A DNA stretch of 64,000 bases from Hydrogenophaga pseudoflava (GCF_031020795.1 NZ_JAVHJP010000001.1:718751-782750); one strand, 5' to 3'; positions 21,751 to 32,046 are shown, counted from the first letter of the stretch. The notes: generated from the sequence alone by a model not told the origin. Program-made: numbers and translations.

Positions 21751-21798
21751 AAAACAGTGGTTTGCTTGGCCGCGAACCCGCGGAACCGCAAACCACTG
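21751..21798 (-). terminator. Nested hairpin and T-run between petC and sspA
   Basis: An 11-bp perfect outer stem (CAGTGGTTTGC at 21755-21765 with GCAAACCACTG at 21788-21798) encloses a 5-bp inner stem (CCGCG, 21770-21774, with CGCGG, 21779-21783). Symmetrical 4-nt internal loops separate them. On the minus strand it is followed by TTTT and then the sspA Shine-Dalgarno. It looks like a terminator or attenuator in the sspA leader. Confidence 0.5.
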
Positions 21799-21848
21799 CA
21801 GATTTCATGGGCGCCCCCGACACGTCAGCGGGGCCCCACAAGCTTGAT

Positions 21849-22604
21849 TTACTTGACGTCTTTCCAGAACGCAGCATTCAGTCGCCAGGCGACGATGGTA
21901 AAGGCAGCAAGGAACAGAAGCACCCAGACGCCAATGCGCACCCGGCTGTTCTGTGCCGGCTCAGCCATCCACTGAAGGTAGGCCACCAGATCTCCGACGT
22001 TCTGATCGTACTGTTCTTGCGACATGGTGCCGGCCTTCCCGGGCTCCCAGCTCTTGAACAGATGGACTTCCTGCCCATGGCTCTCGTGCTTCTCGAACAC
22101 CGGTTTGCGTTCACCCTGCAGTTCCCACAAAGGATGGGGCATGCCGATATTGGGGAACACCAGGTTGTTCCAGCCCGTGGGCTTGGTCTCATCGCGATAG
22201 TAGCTGCGCAGAAGGGTATAGATGTAGTCGGCACCCGAACCGGCGCTACCCGAGCGCGAACGAGCCACGAGGGTCAGGTCGGGCGGATTGGCGCCAAACC
22301 ACGCCTTGGCCTGCTTGGGGTCGATGGCCGACTTCATCGTGTCACCGATCTTGTCGGTCGTGAAGGTCAGGTTCTCGGCAATCTGCTTGTCGGTCAGGCC
22401 GATATCACGCAGACGGTTGTAGCGCATGAACGAGGCCGAATGGCAGCTCAGGCAGTAGTTGACGAACAGTTTGGCCCCGTTTTGCAGCGCCGCCATGTCG
22501 TTGGTGCGCTGTGGCGCCTTGTCCAAGGGGAAACTCGAACCGGCGGCCATCACGGCCCCACTCAGACCGAAGGCCAGCATCAGGCCCAGAAACATCTTTT
22601 TCAT
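21849..22604 (-). CDS. petC: Cytochrome c1 of the bc1 complex
   Basis: 251-aa periplasmic-facing c-type cytochrome anchored by a C-terminal transmembrane helix (about 220-240). An N-terminal signal peptide (MKKMFLGLMLAFGLSGAVMA) precedes the haem site CLSCH (residues 51-55). A likely axial Met lies in NIGMPHPLW. It passes electrons from the Rieske protein to soluble cytochrome c. The start is the ATG at 22604; the open frame upstream overlaps petB. It is the last gene of petABC. Confidence 0.96.
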   Translation of the reverse strand: MKKMFLGLMLAFGLSGAVMAAGSSFPLDKAPQRTNDMAALQNGAKLFVNYCLSCHSASFMRYNRLRDIGLTDKQIAENLTFTTDKIGDTMKSAIDPKQAKAWFGANPPDLTLVARSRSGSAGSGADYIYTLLRSYYRDETKPTGWNNLVFPNIGMPHPLWELQGERKPVFEKHESHGQEVHLFKSWEPGKAGTMSQEQYDQNVGDLVAYLQWMAEPAQNSRVRIGVWVLLFLAAFTIVAWRLNAAFWKDVK

Positions 22605-22627
22605 GTTGGTGATTCTCCGGATCTCAC

Positions 22628-24064
22628 TCAGTGGGGCTTGAAGGTGACGCGGCTGGGCACTGGCTTGAACTCGCCCAGGCGGCTCCACCATGGCATCAGC
22701 AGGAAGAAGCCGAAATAGAAAAGCGTACCGACCTGAGAAACGCGCTCACCCACAGGCGACGGAGGCTGCACACCCAGATAACCCAGAATGAGGAAGTTGA
22801 TCACGAACACGGTGTAGAGCCACTTGTTCCAGCTCGGGCGGTAGCGGATCGACTTCACCGGGCTGTTGTCCAGCCAGGGCAGGAAGAACAGGATGATCAC
22901 GGCACCACCCATGGTGACCACGCCCCAGAACTTGGCATCGATGGCCAGCATCAGCACCACGGTGACCGCCGCAGCACCCAACACCACCACCTTGAACAGC
23001 GCAGCCAGCTTGGACTTGAGCACCGCATACAGGGCCGCTGCCAGCACGCAGGCGATCAGCGCATACATCATCTCACTGGTGATGGCTCGCAGCATCGAGT
23101 AGAAGGGCGTGAAATACCAGACAGGTGCGATGTGCAGCGGCGTGACCAGCGGGTCGGCTGGAATGAAGTTGTTGAACTCCAGGAAATAGCCGCCGAATTC
23201 CGGTGCGAAGAACACGATGGCCGAGAAAACCATCAGGAACATGGACACGCCGAAGATGTCGTGCACCGTGTAGTACGGGTGAAACGGAACGCCGTCTGCC
23301 GGAGCCGACACGGACCAGCGGTTGCCCTTGGGGCCTGCCTTGATTTCCACGCCGTCGGGGTTGTTGGAGCCCACGTCGTGCAGCGCCATCAGGTGGGCGA
23401 CCACCAGGCCGAGCAGAACCAGGGGCACGGCGATCACGTGGAAGCTGAAGAAACGGTTGAGGGTGGCGTCACCGACCACGTAGTCGCCACGGATCAGCAG
23501 AGCCAGGTCAGGTCCAACAAACGGAATGGCAGAGAACAGGTTCACGATCACCTGTGCACCCCAGTAGGACATCTGGCCCCAGGGCAGCAGATAACCCATG
23601 AACGCCTCGGCCATCAGTACGAGGAAGATGCCGCAACCGAACAACCACACCAGTTCACGCGGCTTGCGGTATGAACCGTAGATCAGGCCTCGGAACATGT
23701 GCAGGTACACGACCACAAAAAAGGCGGAGGCGCCGGTGGAGTGCATGTAACGGATCAGCCAGCCCCAGGGCACGTCGCGCATGATGTACTCGACGGAAGC
23801 GAACGCCACCGGCACACCCGCTGCGTTGAGGTTGGCATCGGGCTTGTAATGCATGACCAGGAAAATGCCGGTCACGATCTGGATCACCAGAACGAGCATG
23901 GCGAGCGAGCCGAAGATGTACCACCAGTTGAAGTTCTTCGGCGCGTAGTACTCGGCCATGTCGCGCTTGTAGATGTAGAAGGCGGACGGAATCCGGTTTT
24001 CGAACCAGTTCGTGACCTTCTGGACAACGGGCGCGTCGGGGGAAATTTCTTTGAATTCAGCCAT
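22628..24064 (-). CDS. petB: Cytochrome b of the bc1 complex
   Basis: 478-aa polytopic subunit that holds haems bL and bH and the Qo and Qi sites. The haem-ligand histidines are H108/H122 (14 apart) and H209/H224 (15 apart). The Qo motif is PVWY (314-317) rather than PEWY. About eight to nine hydrophobic helices can be counted; the C-terminal half is longer than in mitochondrial cytochrome b. It is located between petA and petC, with short gaps and the same strand. Confidence 0.97.
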   Translation of the reverse strand: MAEFKEISPDAPVVQKVTNWFENRIPSAFYIYKRDMAEYYAPKNFNWWYIFGSLAMLVLVIQIVTGIFLVMHYKPDANLNAAGVPVAFASVEYIMRDVPWGWLIRYMHSTGASAFFVVVYLHMFRGLIYGSYRKPRELVWLFGCGIFLVLMAEAFMGYLLPWGQMSYWGAQVIVNLFSAIPFVGPDLALLIRGDYVVGDATLNRFFSFHVIAVPLVLLGLVVAHLMALHDVGSNNPDGVEIKAGPKGNRWSVSAPADGVPFHPYYTVHDIFGVSMFLMVFSAIVFFAPEFGGYFLEFNNFIPADPLVTPLHIAPVWYFTPFYSMLRAITSEMMYALIACVLAAALYAVLKSKLAALFKVVVLGAAAVTVVLMLAIDAKFWGVVTMGGAVIILFFLPWLDNSPVKSIRYRPSWNKWLYTVFVINFLILGYLGVQPPSPVGERVSQVGTLFYFGFFLLMPWWSRLGEFKPVPSRVTFKPH

Positions 24065-24105
24065 GGAGTGCCTCTGTGGGGTCGTGTAGCCTGCGCAGTT
24101 GCAGG

Positions 24106-24714
24106 TCAGGCTTTTTTCTCTTCGCCGATCAGCAGCGTGGTGTCGGACGTGTAGTAGTGCGGAGGCACCTCAAGGTTGTCCGGCGCCGGCTTGTTTTTAA
24201 ACACACGGCCTGCAAGGTCGAAGGTCGAGCCGTGGCAGGCGCAGAGGAATCCACCTACCCAGTCATCCGGCAGCGAGGGCTGGGGACCGGGTGTGAACTT
24301 GTCGCCAGGCGAACAGCCCAGATGGGTACAGATGCCCACACCGACAAAGACCTCCGGCTTGATGGAGCGATGGCGGTTCTTGGCGTATTCGGGCGTGGGA
24401 TAGGCCTTGCGCTCCGAGGTCGGGTCGGCCAGCTGGGGCTCGACCTTCTCGAGGGCAGCCAGCTGTTCCGGGCTGCGGCGCATGATCCACACAGGTTTGC
24501 CGCGCCATTCCACCACACGCTTCTCACCAGGCTGCAAGGTGGAGATGTCCACCTCGACGGCAGCGCCAGCGGCCTTGGCGCGCTCGGAGGGCTGGAAACT
24601 GCTGACAAAGGGGACGGCGACTGCGGCTGCTCCCACGCCACCCATGGCGGCGGAGGTGATCAGCCAGGTACGGCGGCTGTTGTCCACAGACGCAGCGACG
24701 GTTGCTTCACTCAT
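24106..24714 (-). CDS. petA: Rieske iron-sulfur subunit of the bc1 complex
   Basis: 202-aa protein with a twin-arginine N-terminus (NSRRTWLIT) that serves as signal and membrane anchor. The two Rieske boxes are CTHLGC (129-134) and CACHGS (158-163), giving [2Fe-2S] ligands C129, H131, C158, H161 and a disulfide between C134 and C160. It transfers electrons from ubiquinol to cytochrome c1. As a probable Tat substrate it depends on tatABC, also in this window. It is the first gene of petABC and divergent from mscL. Confidence 0.97.
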   Translation of the reverse strand: MSEATVAASVDNSRRTWLITSAAMGGVGAAAVAVPFVSSFQPSERAKAAGAAVEVDISTLQPGEKRVVEWRGKPVWIMRRSPEQLAALEKVEPQLADPTSERKAYPTPEYAKNRHRSIKPEVFVGVGICTHLGCSPGDKFTPGPQPSLPDDWVGGFLCACHGSTFDLAGRVFKNKPAPDNLEVPPHYYTSDTTLLIGEEKKA

Positions 24715-24949
24715 GGGGATCTTTCAAGGAAGTTCAAGACGGGGCCCACTAGGGTCAACCCTGCATTGTACCGGAGCGTTACAAGCGGATTTTTGACCTA
24801 CACGTGCATGAAAAAACGCACAGCCCAGCAGCAACGAACCCGGGTAGACACGTCAGGAAGGGGTAATACAAATGTGTTCCGTGCGAGAATCATTTCGCAG
24901 GGTCCGAAAAGCCTTTGCTTTGTCAAACAACATTGAAGGAGCCCATCGA

Positions 24950-25363
24950 ATGGCCATGCTGCAGGAATTCAAGGAATTCGCCCTCAAAGGCAACGTGATG
25001 GATCTGGCTGTTGGCGTGATCATCGGTGGCGCCTTCGGAAAAATCGTGGACTCGGTCGTGGGCGACTTGATCATGCCGGTCGTCAGCAAGATCTTCGGAG
25101 GACTGGACTTTTCGAATTACTACATTGCCCTCGCAGGGCAAACGGCCGGCCTTCCACTGGCAGAGGCCAAGAAGGCAGGTGCGGTGCTGGCCTATGGCAA
25201 CTTCATCACCATTGCCCTGAACTTCGTTATTCTGGCGTTCATCATTTTCATGATGGTCAAGCAGATGAACCGTCTGCGCAAAGAGGCCCCGCCCGCGGCG
25301 CCGGCTCCGACACCGGAAGAAGTGGTCCTGCTGCGCGAAATCCGGGACAGCCTTCGAAAGTAG
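24950..25363 (+). CDS. mscL: Large-conductance mechanosensitive channel MscL
   Basis: 137-aa inner-membrane channel that opens on hypo-osmotic shock. TM1 (about 15-45, containing [20 protein letters not shown]) and TM2 ([20 protein letters not shown]) are clear, followed by the C-terminal helical bundle ([18 protein letters not shown]). The ATG at 24950 has AAGGAG at 24936-24941, a strong ribosome binding site with 8-nt spacing. It is monocistronic by context. Confidence 0.97.
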   Translation: MAMLQEFKEFALKGNVMDLAVGVIIGGAFGKIVDSVVGDLIMPVVSKIFGGLDFSNYYIALAGQTAGLPLAEAKKAGAVLAYGNFITIALNFVILAFIIFMMVKQMNRLRKEAPPAAPAPTPEEVVLLREIRDSLRK

Positions 25364-25429
25364 GGCCTTATGGGTGGAAGGGGTTGTCGACGCCCGACCC
25401 AAGAGGCGTCTGCAGCCGTTCGGACCGGC

Positions 25430-26482
25430 TCAGCGACGACTCATCTCGATGGCCGCATCCACCGCTGCGAGCAGGCTTGCGGCGCTGGCCCGGCCGGTCC
25501 CCGCCAGATCGAAGGCGGTGCCGTGGTCAGGGCTGGTGCGGACCATGGGCAAGCCCAGCGTGGTATTGACGCCATGCTCAAGGCCGAGCAGCTTGACCGG
25601 AATCAGTCCCTGGTCGTGGTACATGGCCACCACCACATCGAATTCCCCTTGACGAGCCCTCATGAACACCGTGTCGGGCGCATGGGGACCACTGACGTTC
25701 AGGCCCTCGGCTTGCGCGCGCTCCACAGCCGGCCGCAGTATGTCGATTTCTTCCTGGCCGAACAGCCCTCCCTCCCCCGCATGAGGATTGAGTCCTGCCA
25801 CCGCAATGCGGGCGCCGGGCATGCCGCAGCGGCTGTAGTGCGACGCTGTGATCCGTATGGTGTCCAGCACGCGCTCGAGCGTGACCGCCTCGAGCGCCTG
25901 GCGCAAGGAGACATGGATGCTCACCAACACAGTGGCCAACCCAGGCGCGCTGAGCATCATCCGCACCGGCATCCGGCTCACCGGCACCCCCTCATGTTCG
26001 GCGGCCAGCGTTTGCAGGAATTCCGTGTGCCCGGGATGTGGCAAGCCCGCGGCCGCAAGTGATTCCTTGTGCACCGGCGCCGTGACCATGGCCCTCGCCC
26101 TGCCGTCCAGCACCCACCGGGCCGCGGCGGCGATGCTGTCGGCGGCGGCACGACCGGCCTGGGCGCTGATCCGGCCCCATGGCACCAGGGCAAAAGGTAC
26201 GCAGGTTTGTACCAACCCGAACCCTCGGCGGGAAGCCTGCGCCCATTGCTCCGGTCCATCAATCTCCACCACTTCCAGCCGCCCAGGCACGGACAGCGGC
26301 TGAACCACCTCGACCGCGCGCCGCAGCGTGGCGACATCACCCGCCACCACCACCTGTTCCCGCAGATCCGGCCGCTCAAGCAGGGCACGAACCACGATCT
26401 CTGGCCCGATCCCTGCAGGGTCCCCCATGGTGACGACCAGCGGACGACTGAGAGGAGTATTTTTCACTGCGGACGAATCCAT
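25430..26482 (-). CDS. pdxA: 4-hydroxythreonine-4-phosphate dehydrogenase
   Basis: NAD-dependent oxidation step of the DXP-dependent pyridoxal phosphate pathway. The 350-aa protein starts with TMGDPAGIGPEI and has the metal-binding histidines in LPHPGHTEFL and MYHDQGLIPVK. The same frame stays open for more than 450 bases upstream, but that part lies in the nif3-like gene and does not resemble PdxA, so the ATG at 26482 is used. It starts only 4 bp downstream of the nif3-like stop. Confidence 0.95.
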   Translation of the reverse strand: MDSSAVKNTPLSRPLVVTMGDPAGIGPEIVVRALLERPDLREQVVVAGDVATLRRAVEVVQPLSVPGRLEVVEIDGPEQWAQASRRGFGLVQTCVPFALVPWGRISAQAGRAAADSIAAAARWVLDGRARAMVTAPVHKESLAAAGLPHPGHTEFLQTLAAEHEGVPVSRMPVRMMLSAPGLATVLVSIHVSLRQALEAVTLERVLDTIRITASHYSRCGMPGARIAVAGLNPHAGEGGLFGQEEIDILRPAVERAQAEGLNVSGPHAPDTVFMRARQGEFDVVVAMYHDQGLIPVKLLGLEHGVNTTLGLPMVRTSPDHGTAFDLAGTGRASAASLLAAVDAAIEMSRR

Positions 26483-26486
26483 GGCT

Positions 26487-27272
26487 TCACGCCGGGTTGG
26501 GAATGTCGATGAACTGGTGCTCGATGCCCAGCAACCCGGCCACGTGCTCGGCCACGGCCGGTGCGCCGTAGCGCTCCGACGCGTGGTGACCGCAGGCAAT
26601 GTAGGCCACGCCGGCTTCCCGCGCGTAGTGGGTCTGGGGCTCCGAAATCTCGCCCGTGATAAACACGTCTGCACCGGCGGCAATGGCTGCCTCGAAGTAA
26701 CCTTGGGCCCCTCCGGTGCAGATCGCCACACGCTCCACCTTGCGCCCAGGGTCGCCCACCAGCAACGCCGTGCGCCCCAGAGACGCCTCGATGGCGCTCG
26801 CCAGTTCTGCGGCCGATGAAGACGCGCGCACTCCCATGAAGCCCAGCGACTGATCGCCAAAACGCCCCTCCCCGGCATCCAGCAGCCGGACCCCGATGCG
26901 GCGCGCAAGCTGTGCGTTGTTGCCCAGTTCGGCGTGCGCATCCAGCGGCAGGTGGTACGCCAGCAGGTTGATGTCGTGCGACAGCAGGCGCGTCAGGCGC
27001 TGCTTCATCCAGCCCGTCACCCGTCCGTCCTGGCCGCGCCAGAACAGCCCATGATGCACCAACAGGGCATCTGCACCGGCGTCGATCGCCGCTTCAATGA
27101 ACGCCAGACTGACGGTCACCCCGCTGACCAGCTTGCACACCCGCGCGCGCCCTTCCACCTGCAGCCCGTTGGGTCCGTAGTCCTTGAAAAGAGAAGGCTG
27201 CAGAAGACGGTCGCAGGCGGCTACCAATTCGTCGCGCAGGACGCCTTGTTCGGAGGACGTTTCGGGTGGCAT
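26487..27272 (-). CDS. Nif3-like dinuclear metal-centre protein
   Basis: 261-aa member of the Nif3/YbgI family (GTP cyclohydrolase I type 2 homologue). The dinuclear-metal ligands are visible: LLVHHGLFW, YHLPLDAH and a final CGHHASE. These proteins form toroidal hexamers; their role is unsettled. The ATG at 27272 was chosen, an earlier in-frame start at 27308 being less likely. It is co-directional with pdxA (4-bp gap), which suggests one transcript. Confidence 0.9.
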   Translation of the reverse strand: MPPETSSEQGVLRDELVAACDRLLQPSLFKDYGPNGLQVEGRARVCKLVSGVTVSLAFIEAAIDAGADALLVHHGLFWRGQDGRVTGWMKQRLTRLLSHDINLLAYHLPLDAHAELGNNAQLARRIGVRLLDAGEGRFGDQSLGFMGVRASSSAAELASAIEASLGRTALLVGDPGRKVERVAICTGGAQGYFEAAIAAGADVFITGEISEPQTHYAREAGVAYIACGHHASERYGAPAVAEHVAGLLGIEHQFIDIPNPA

Positions 27273-27336
27273 GAAAGCAGTGGTGCAAGAACCGGTGGCC
27301 GGGGACATCCCGACGCCAGCGCTCTATTCTGTCACC

Positions 27337-27351
27337 GCCCCCTCAGGGGGC
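27337..27351. repeat. Short GC-rich inverted repeat
   Basis: GCCCCC-TCA-GGGGGC is a perfect 6-bp stem-loop in the gap between the DUF3149 and Nif3-like genes. There is no T-run, so it is not an obvious terminator. It resembles the CCCCCTCAGGGGG repeats I recall scattered in Comamonadaceae intergenic regions, but I found only one copy in the window. Confidence 0.4.
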
Positions 27352-27371
27352 AACGCCCCCACGTCATCGCT

Positions 27372-27521
27372 TCAACCGCGCGCGCGTTCAGCCCGTTCGG
27401 ACTCGGCCATCTTGCGGTTGAAGAACCGGTAAAACCAGATTGCCATGCCGATCATGAAAGCGATGCCCGCAACGCTGAACAGGCCATAGTCGGTGGAAAA
27501 AAGATCGGCAATGGCTTTCAT
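27372..27521 (-). CDS. Small membrane protein, DUF3149-type
   Basis: 49-aa protein: MKAIADLFSTDYG, then a single hydrophobic helix (about residues 14-31, GLFSVAGIAFMIGMAIWFY) and a charged C-terminus. The LFSTDYGL start matches the DUF3149 family as I remember it. GGAG lies 6 nt before the ATG at 27521, so translation is well supported; a start 12 codons upstream is possible. It is divergent from the DegS-like protease and upstream of the nif3-pdxA pair. Function unknown. Confidence 0.75.
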   Translation of the reverse strand: MKAIADLFSTDYGLFSVAGIAFMIGMAIWFYRFFNRKMAESERAERARG

Positions 27522-27697
27522 TGTGTGCTCCAGTCCTTTGTAACGACAGGCCGACATTGCATCCCCAAGCCTTCCGGGCCACTTTGACCTGCATCAATCG
27601 GCTTGAACTGCCGGGACGCGCGGTCATATGCGGGACAATGCCACTAGGGACTTCTCGACCCGCTCCAGAGCTCCTGCCCCTTTTGCACTTGTTCATC

Positions 27698-28840
<1,143 letters not shown>

Positions 28841-29635
28841 TCAGGACGCTGCGCCGTCCTTCACGGAATCATCCGGCGCCCCGGTATTGCGCACGAACCA
28901 CTGCGATCCCCAGATCCCCAGCTCATAGAGCAGGCACATGGGCACCGCCAGTGCGAGTTGAGAAATGACGTCAGGGGGAGTCACCACCGCCGCGACCACA
29001 AACGCCACCACGATGAAATATCCCCGGAAGTCCTTGAGCTGCTTGACGCTGACCATGTTCATCTTCACGAGGAGGACGACCACAATCGGCACCTGAAACG
29101 CTAGGCCGAAGGCAAGATACAGCGACAGGATCGCCTCCACATACGAGGCGATGTCAGGGGTAGCCGCCACACTTTGGGGAGTGAACTGCTGGATGAAGCC
29201 AAACATCTTGTCCAGCACGAAGAACTGGACGAAGGCAATGCCCACGTACGCCAGCAGGCTGCCCAGGATGATCAGCGGCACCGCAAAGCGCTTCTCGTGG
29301 CTGTAGAGCCCCGGCGCGACGAATGCCCATATCTGGTACATCCACCAGGGCAGAGAAAGCAGCAGGGCGCCCATGGCCAGCACCTTGAGCGGCACAAAGA
29401 ATGGGGAAAACACGCCCACGGCGATCAGTTTGGCGTCGGGCGGCATGTGCGCACGGATGGGCACGGCGATCAGATCGATCAGACCGCTGGGCCCTGGCCA
29501 GATCGCCAGCAGCGCCATGCAGACCCCCAGACCGGCGATGCCGTAAAGCAGCCGGTCGCGCAGCTCCATGAGGTGCTGGACAAACGGCTGCTCGGAACCG
29601 GCGAGCTCGTCGGTGGATTTGTCAGGATCGGACAT
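28841..29635 (-). CDS. tatC: Sec-independent protein translocase TatC
   Basis: 264-aa, six-helix core subunit of the twin-arginine translocase and part of the receptor for RR signal peptides. Conserved features include FVQHLMELRDRLL near residue 20, the periplasmic loop FFVPLKV, and WWMYQIWAFVAPGLY. The start is the ATG at 29635, overlapping the tatB stop by one base (TGATG). It is the last gene of a 24-gene same-strand run. Confidence 0.97.
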   Translation of the reverse strand: MSDPDKSTDELAGSEQPFVQHLMELRDRLLYGIAGLGVCMALLAIWPGPSGLIDLIAVPIRAHMPPDAKLIAVGVFSPFFVPLKVLAMGALLLSLPWWMYQIWAFVAPGLYSHEKRFAVPLIILGSLLAYVGIAFVQFFVLDKMFGFIQQFTPQSVAATPDIASYVEAILSLYLAFGLAFQVPIVVVLLVKMNMVSVKQLKDFRGYFIVVAFVVAAVVTPPDVISQLALAVPMCLLYELGIWGSQWFVRNTGAPDDSVKDGAAS

Positions 29636-30135
29636 CAGCGGGAGGCAGAGGAAGGACGCGGGCGGAAACGGGCCACGCGGGCCGCACCGGACTGTGCACG
29701 CGTGCGCACGCCCATACGGGCCTTGTACCACTGAGGCATGGCTTTCTGCTTGATGCGCCAGTTCTTCCGGGGGTGTTTATAGGAAGGAAAGCTCTCGGTG
29801 CCGAGTCGGGAGAGCGCTTCCGAGGTGTCTGAGGAAAATGCCGATCCGTCCAGGCCGGAGGTGGCTTCGGACCACGATTTCTCGAAATCGCTCGCGCCAG
29901 AGACCACCGACGACTCCACGTCGCGCGCCGCAGTCTCCACCGACTCTTTCATTTTCTTGAGCTCTTCGAGCTCCATGGAGCGACTGACCTCCGCCTTCAC
30001 GTCGGCCACGTAACGCTGGGCCTTGCCCAGCAAGGTACCGACCGTGCGTGCCACACGCGGGAGCTTCTCGGGGCCAATGACAATAAGGGCCACCGCACCG
30101 ATCAGCGCAAGCTTGGAGATACCGAGATCAATCAT
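29635..30135 (-). CDS. tatB: Sec-independent protein translocase TatB
   Basis: 166-aa protein with one N-terminal transmembrane helix ([21 protein letters not shown]) followed by an amphipathic helix and a long charged region. The C-terminal 45 residues are strongly basic (many Arg and Lys, e.g. KNWRIKQK and [15 protein letters not shown]), longer than E. coli-type tails. This tail looks typical of Burkholderiales. TatB partners TatC in substrate recognition. It lies 58 bp after tatA. Confidence 0.93.
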   Translation of the reverse strand: MIDLGISKLALIGAVALIVIGPEKLPRVARTVGTLLGKAQRYVADVKAEVSRSMELEELKKMKESVETAARDVESSVVSGASDFEKSWSEATSGLDGSAFSSDTSEALSRLGTESFPSYKHPRKNWRIKQKAMPQWYKARMGVRTRAQSGAARVARFRPRPSSASR

Positions 30136-30193
30136 GGACCGGTGAAACGCAAAACATCAGATGTGGCGCAACGGAAACGTGCGCCATCGGGCC

Positions 30194-30427
30194 TCAGCTC
30201 TTGTGCTTGGCCTCGACGTCGATGGTGGTCTTGTCGCTCCGGGCGTCCTGCCCCACTTGGGCGGGCGGTGTTGCATCGGCAGACTGTCCACCGTCCTTCA
30301 TGCCGTCCTTGAATCCCTTGACAGCGCCACCAAGATCGGAACCGATGTTCTTCAGCTTCTTGGTGCCGAAAACCATCACCACGATCAGCAGCACGATCAG
30401 CCAGTGCCAAATCGAGAATGAACCCAT
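30194..30427 (-). CDS. tatA: Sec-independent protein translocase TatA
   Basis: 77-aa pore-forming subunit: a short N-terminal transmembrane helix ([21 protein letters not shown]), the [20 protein letters not shown] hinge and amphipathic helix, and a charged tail. It starts tatABC. Confidence 0.95.
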   Translation of the reverse strand: MGSFSIWHWLIVLLIVVMVFGTKKLKNIGSDLGGAVKGFKDGMKDGGQSADATPPAQVGQDARSDKTTIDVEAKHKS

Positions 30428-30499
30428 GAATATCTCCAGAAACGTTGTGTGAAAGCGCGAGCGGCGCCAATGCTGGGATTCTACGACCCCGGGTTTGGT

Positions 30500-30862
30500 T
30501 CAGCCGCGGGCCCATGGGCGGGGTCCGCCCATCACATGCCAGTGCAGGTGTTGCACCTCCTGACCGCCTTCCAACCCCGTGTTGCACACCATGCGAAACC
30601 CGCCGGCGGGATACGGATTGCAGCCCTGCTCCAAAGCCAGCTTCGGTGCCAGCACCATCAGGCGCCCCATCCAGGCCTCGTCGGAGGGAGCCAGCTGCGC
30701 CATTGAGGCGATGTGGTGCTTGGGGATCACCAAAAAATGCACCGGGGCCCAGGGATGGATGTCGTGGAACGCGTACAACTCCTCGTCCTCGTAGACCTTG
30801 CGGGATGGAATCTGTCCGGCAACGATCTTGCAGAAGATGCAGTGGGGGTCTTGTTGGCTCAT
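30500..30862 (-). CDS. hinT: HIT family protein (HinT-like)
   Basis: 120-aa histidine-triad hydrolase. The opening CIFCKIVAGQIPSRKVYEDE and the C-terminal HLHWHVMGG (HxHxH) define the family. HinT-type enzymes hydrolyse AMP-lysine and aminoacyl adenylates. The start at 30862 is the ATG beginning MSQQDPHC; the open frame continues 45 codons upstream into the neighbouring gene. It is flanked by tatA and the DUF4870-like gene on the same strand. Confidence 0.92.
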   Translation of the reverse strand: MSQQDPHCIFCKIVAGQIPSRKVYEDEELYAFHDIHPWAPVHFLVIPKHHIASMAQLAPSDEAWMGRLMVLAPKLALEQGCNPYPAGGFRMVCNTGLEGGQEVQHLHWHVMGGPRPWARG

Positions 30863-30879
30863 GGGTTGGTGCCGCGGCG

Positions 30880-31269
30880 TCAGGAGGGCATCGCCTGGCT
30901 GGCGTTCATGCGCACCATGCCCCGGACAATGCGATAGAGGAACCAGATGGAGATGATGGCCCAGGCAATCATGCCCGGGATCAGCAGCAGAAACCACAGC
31001 GGCGATGTGACGACATACAGAATGCCGGCCCAGATCACGCTGCGGATGCGCCAGGAGAAGTGGCTGGCCTGCCAGGTGCCCTCCGCGTCGCCTTTTTTCA
31101 CCAGGTCAATGATCAATGCCACGAGCAGGATGCCGACCCCGACTTGCGCGCCCGGCAGCACCGCCGCGACCGCGACGATGAGGTGCAGCAGGTAGCTGAT
31201 CCAGCCCACCGTCTTGAGGGACTCCGCCTTCTCGCTGTCCACCGCCTTCACGTCGATGATGTCGCTCAT
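30880..31269 (-). CDS. DUF4870-like membrane protein
   Basis: 129-aa protein with three predicted hydrophobic segments (about 25-58, 76-95 and 96-118) after a charged N-terminus. This pattern matches the DUF4870 family of small membrane proteins with unknown function. It lies between hisE and hinT, 11 bp downstream of hisE. The assignment rests on memory of the family, not a search. Confidence 0.72.
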   Translation of the reverse strand: MSDIIDVKAVDSEKAESLKTVGWISYLLHLIVAVAAVLPGAQVGVGILLVALIIDLVKKGDAEGTWQASHFSWRIRSVIWAGILYVVTSPLWFLLLIPGMIAWAIISIWFLYRIVRGMVRMNASQAMPS

Positions 31270-31280
31270 GCCGGCTCCTT

Positions 31281-31652
31281 TCAGGATTTGGGTTCCGCCT
31301 CTCGCTCCACCGCCTTGCGCAGGGCCTTTTCTTCGAGGCCGCTCAGGCCCTCGCGGCGCGCCAGCTCGGCCACCACGTCGGCGGGCGCCTTGCCGTAGTG
31401 GGCCAGAGCAATCATGCTGTGAAACCAGAGATCGGCCACTTCGTTCACGAGCTTCTGCACGTCGCCACCATGGTCACAGTCTTTGGCCGCCATCACAGCC
31501 TCAGTGGCTTCCTCACCGATCTTCTTGAGAAAGGCGTCCGGCCCCTTGTGGAGCAGGCGAGCGACATAACTCTTCTCGGGGTCGCCGCCATGGGCAGGCT
31601 TGCGGCTTTCGATGACCGCGGCCAGGCGCGCGAGCGAATCGGTGTCGGACAT
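31281..31652 (-). CDS. hisE: Phosphoribosyl-ATP pyrophosphatase
   Basis: 123-aa enzyme of histidine biosynthesis, hydrolysing PR-ATP to PR-AMP and PPi. The all-alpha MazG-like fold is supported by [15 protein letters not shown] and [15 protein letters not shown] used the ATG at 31652; a GTG at 31661 overlapping the hisI stop as GTGA is an alternative start. HisE and HisI are separate genes here, as in many betaproteobacteria, not fused as in enterics. Confidence 0.95.
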   Translation of the reverse strand: MSDTDSLARLAAVIESRKPAHGGDPEKSYVARLLHKGPDAFLKKIGEEATEAVMAAKDCDHGGDVQKLVNEVADLWFHSMIALAHYGKAPADVVAELARREGLSGLEEKALRKAVEREAEPKS

Positions 31653-31657
31653 GGCAC

Positions 31658-32046
31658 TCACTTGTAAATCGATTCAGGGTCCTTGAGCACCGGATCGACC
31701 GGCACCCACTGCCCATTCTGGTGGCTCTGGAAAAAGCAGCTGTGGCGGCCGGTGTGGCATGCGATGCCCGGCTCATGCCCCAGTTGCGTCACCTTGAGCA
31801 GCACCACGTCGTTGTCGCAGTCCAGCCGGATGTCGTGCACCGTCTGCACATGGCCCGACTCTTCGCCCTTGAACCAGAGCTTGTTGCGCGAGCGGCTGAA
31901 GTACACCGCGCGACCGAGCTCGGCGGTCTTCTGCAGCGCCTCTCGGTTCATCCAGGCGAACATCAGCACGTCGCCGGTGGCCGCTTCCTGCGCGATCACG
32001 GGCACCAGCCCTTGCGCGTCCCACTTGATGGCGTCCAGCCAGTCCA

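Noticed and set aside
26483..26941. In-frame N-terminal extension of pdxA
   Set aside because: The extension lies inside the nif3-like gene in another frame and is Trp/Arg-rich nonsense; PdxA starts at 26482.
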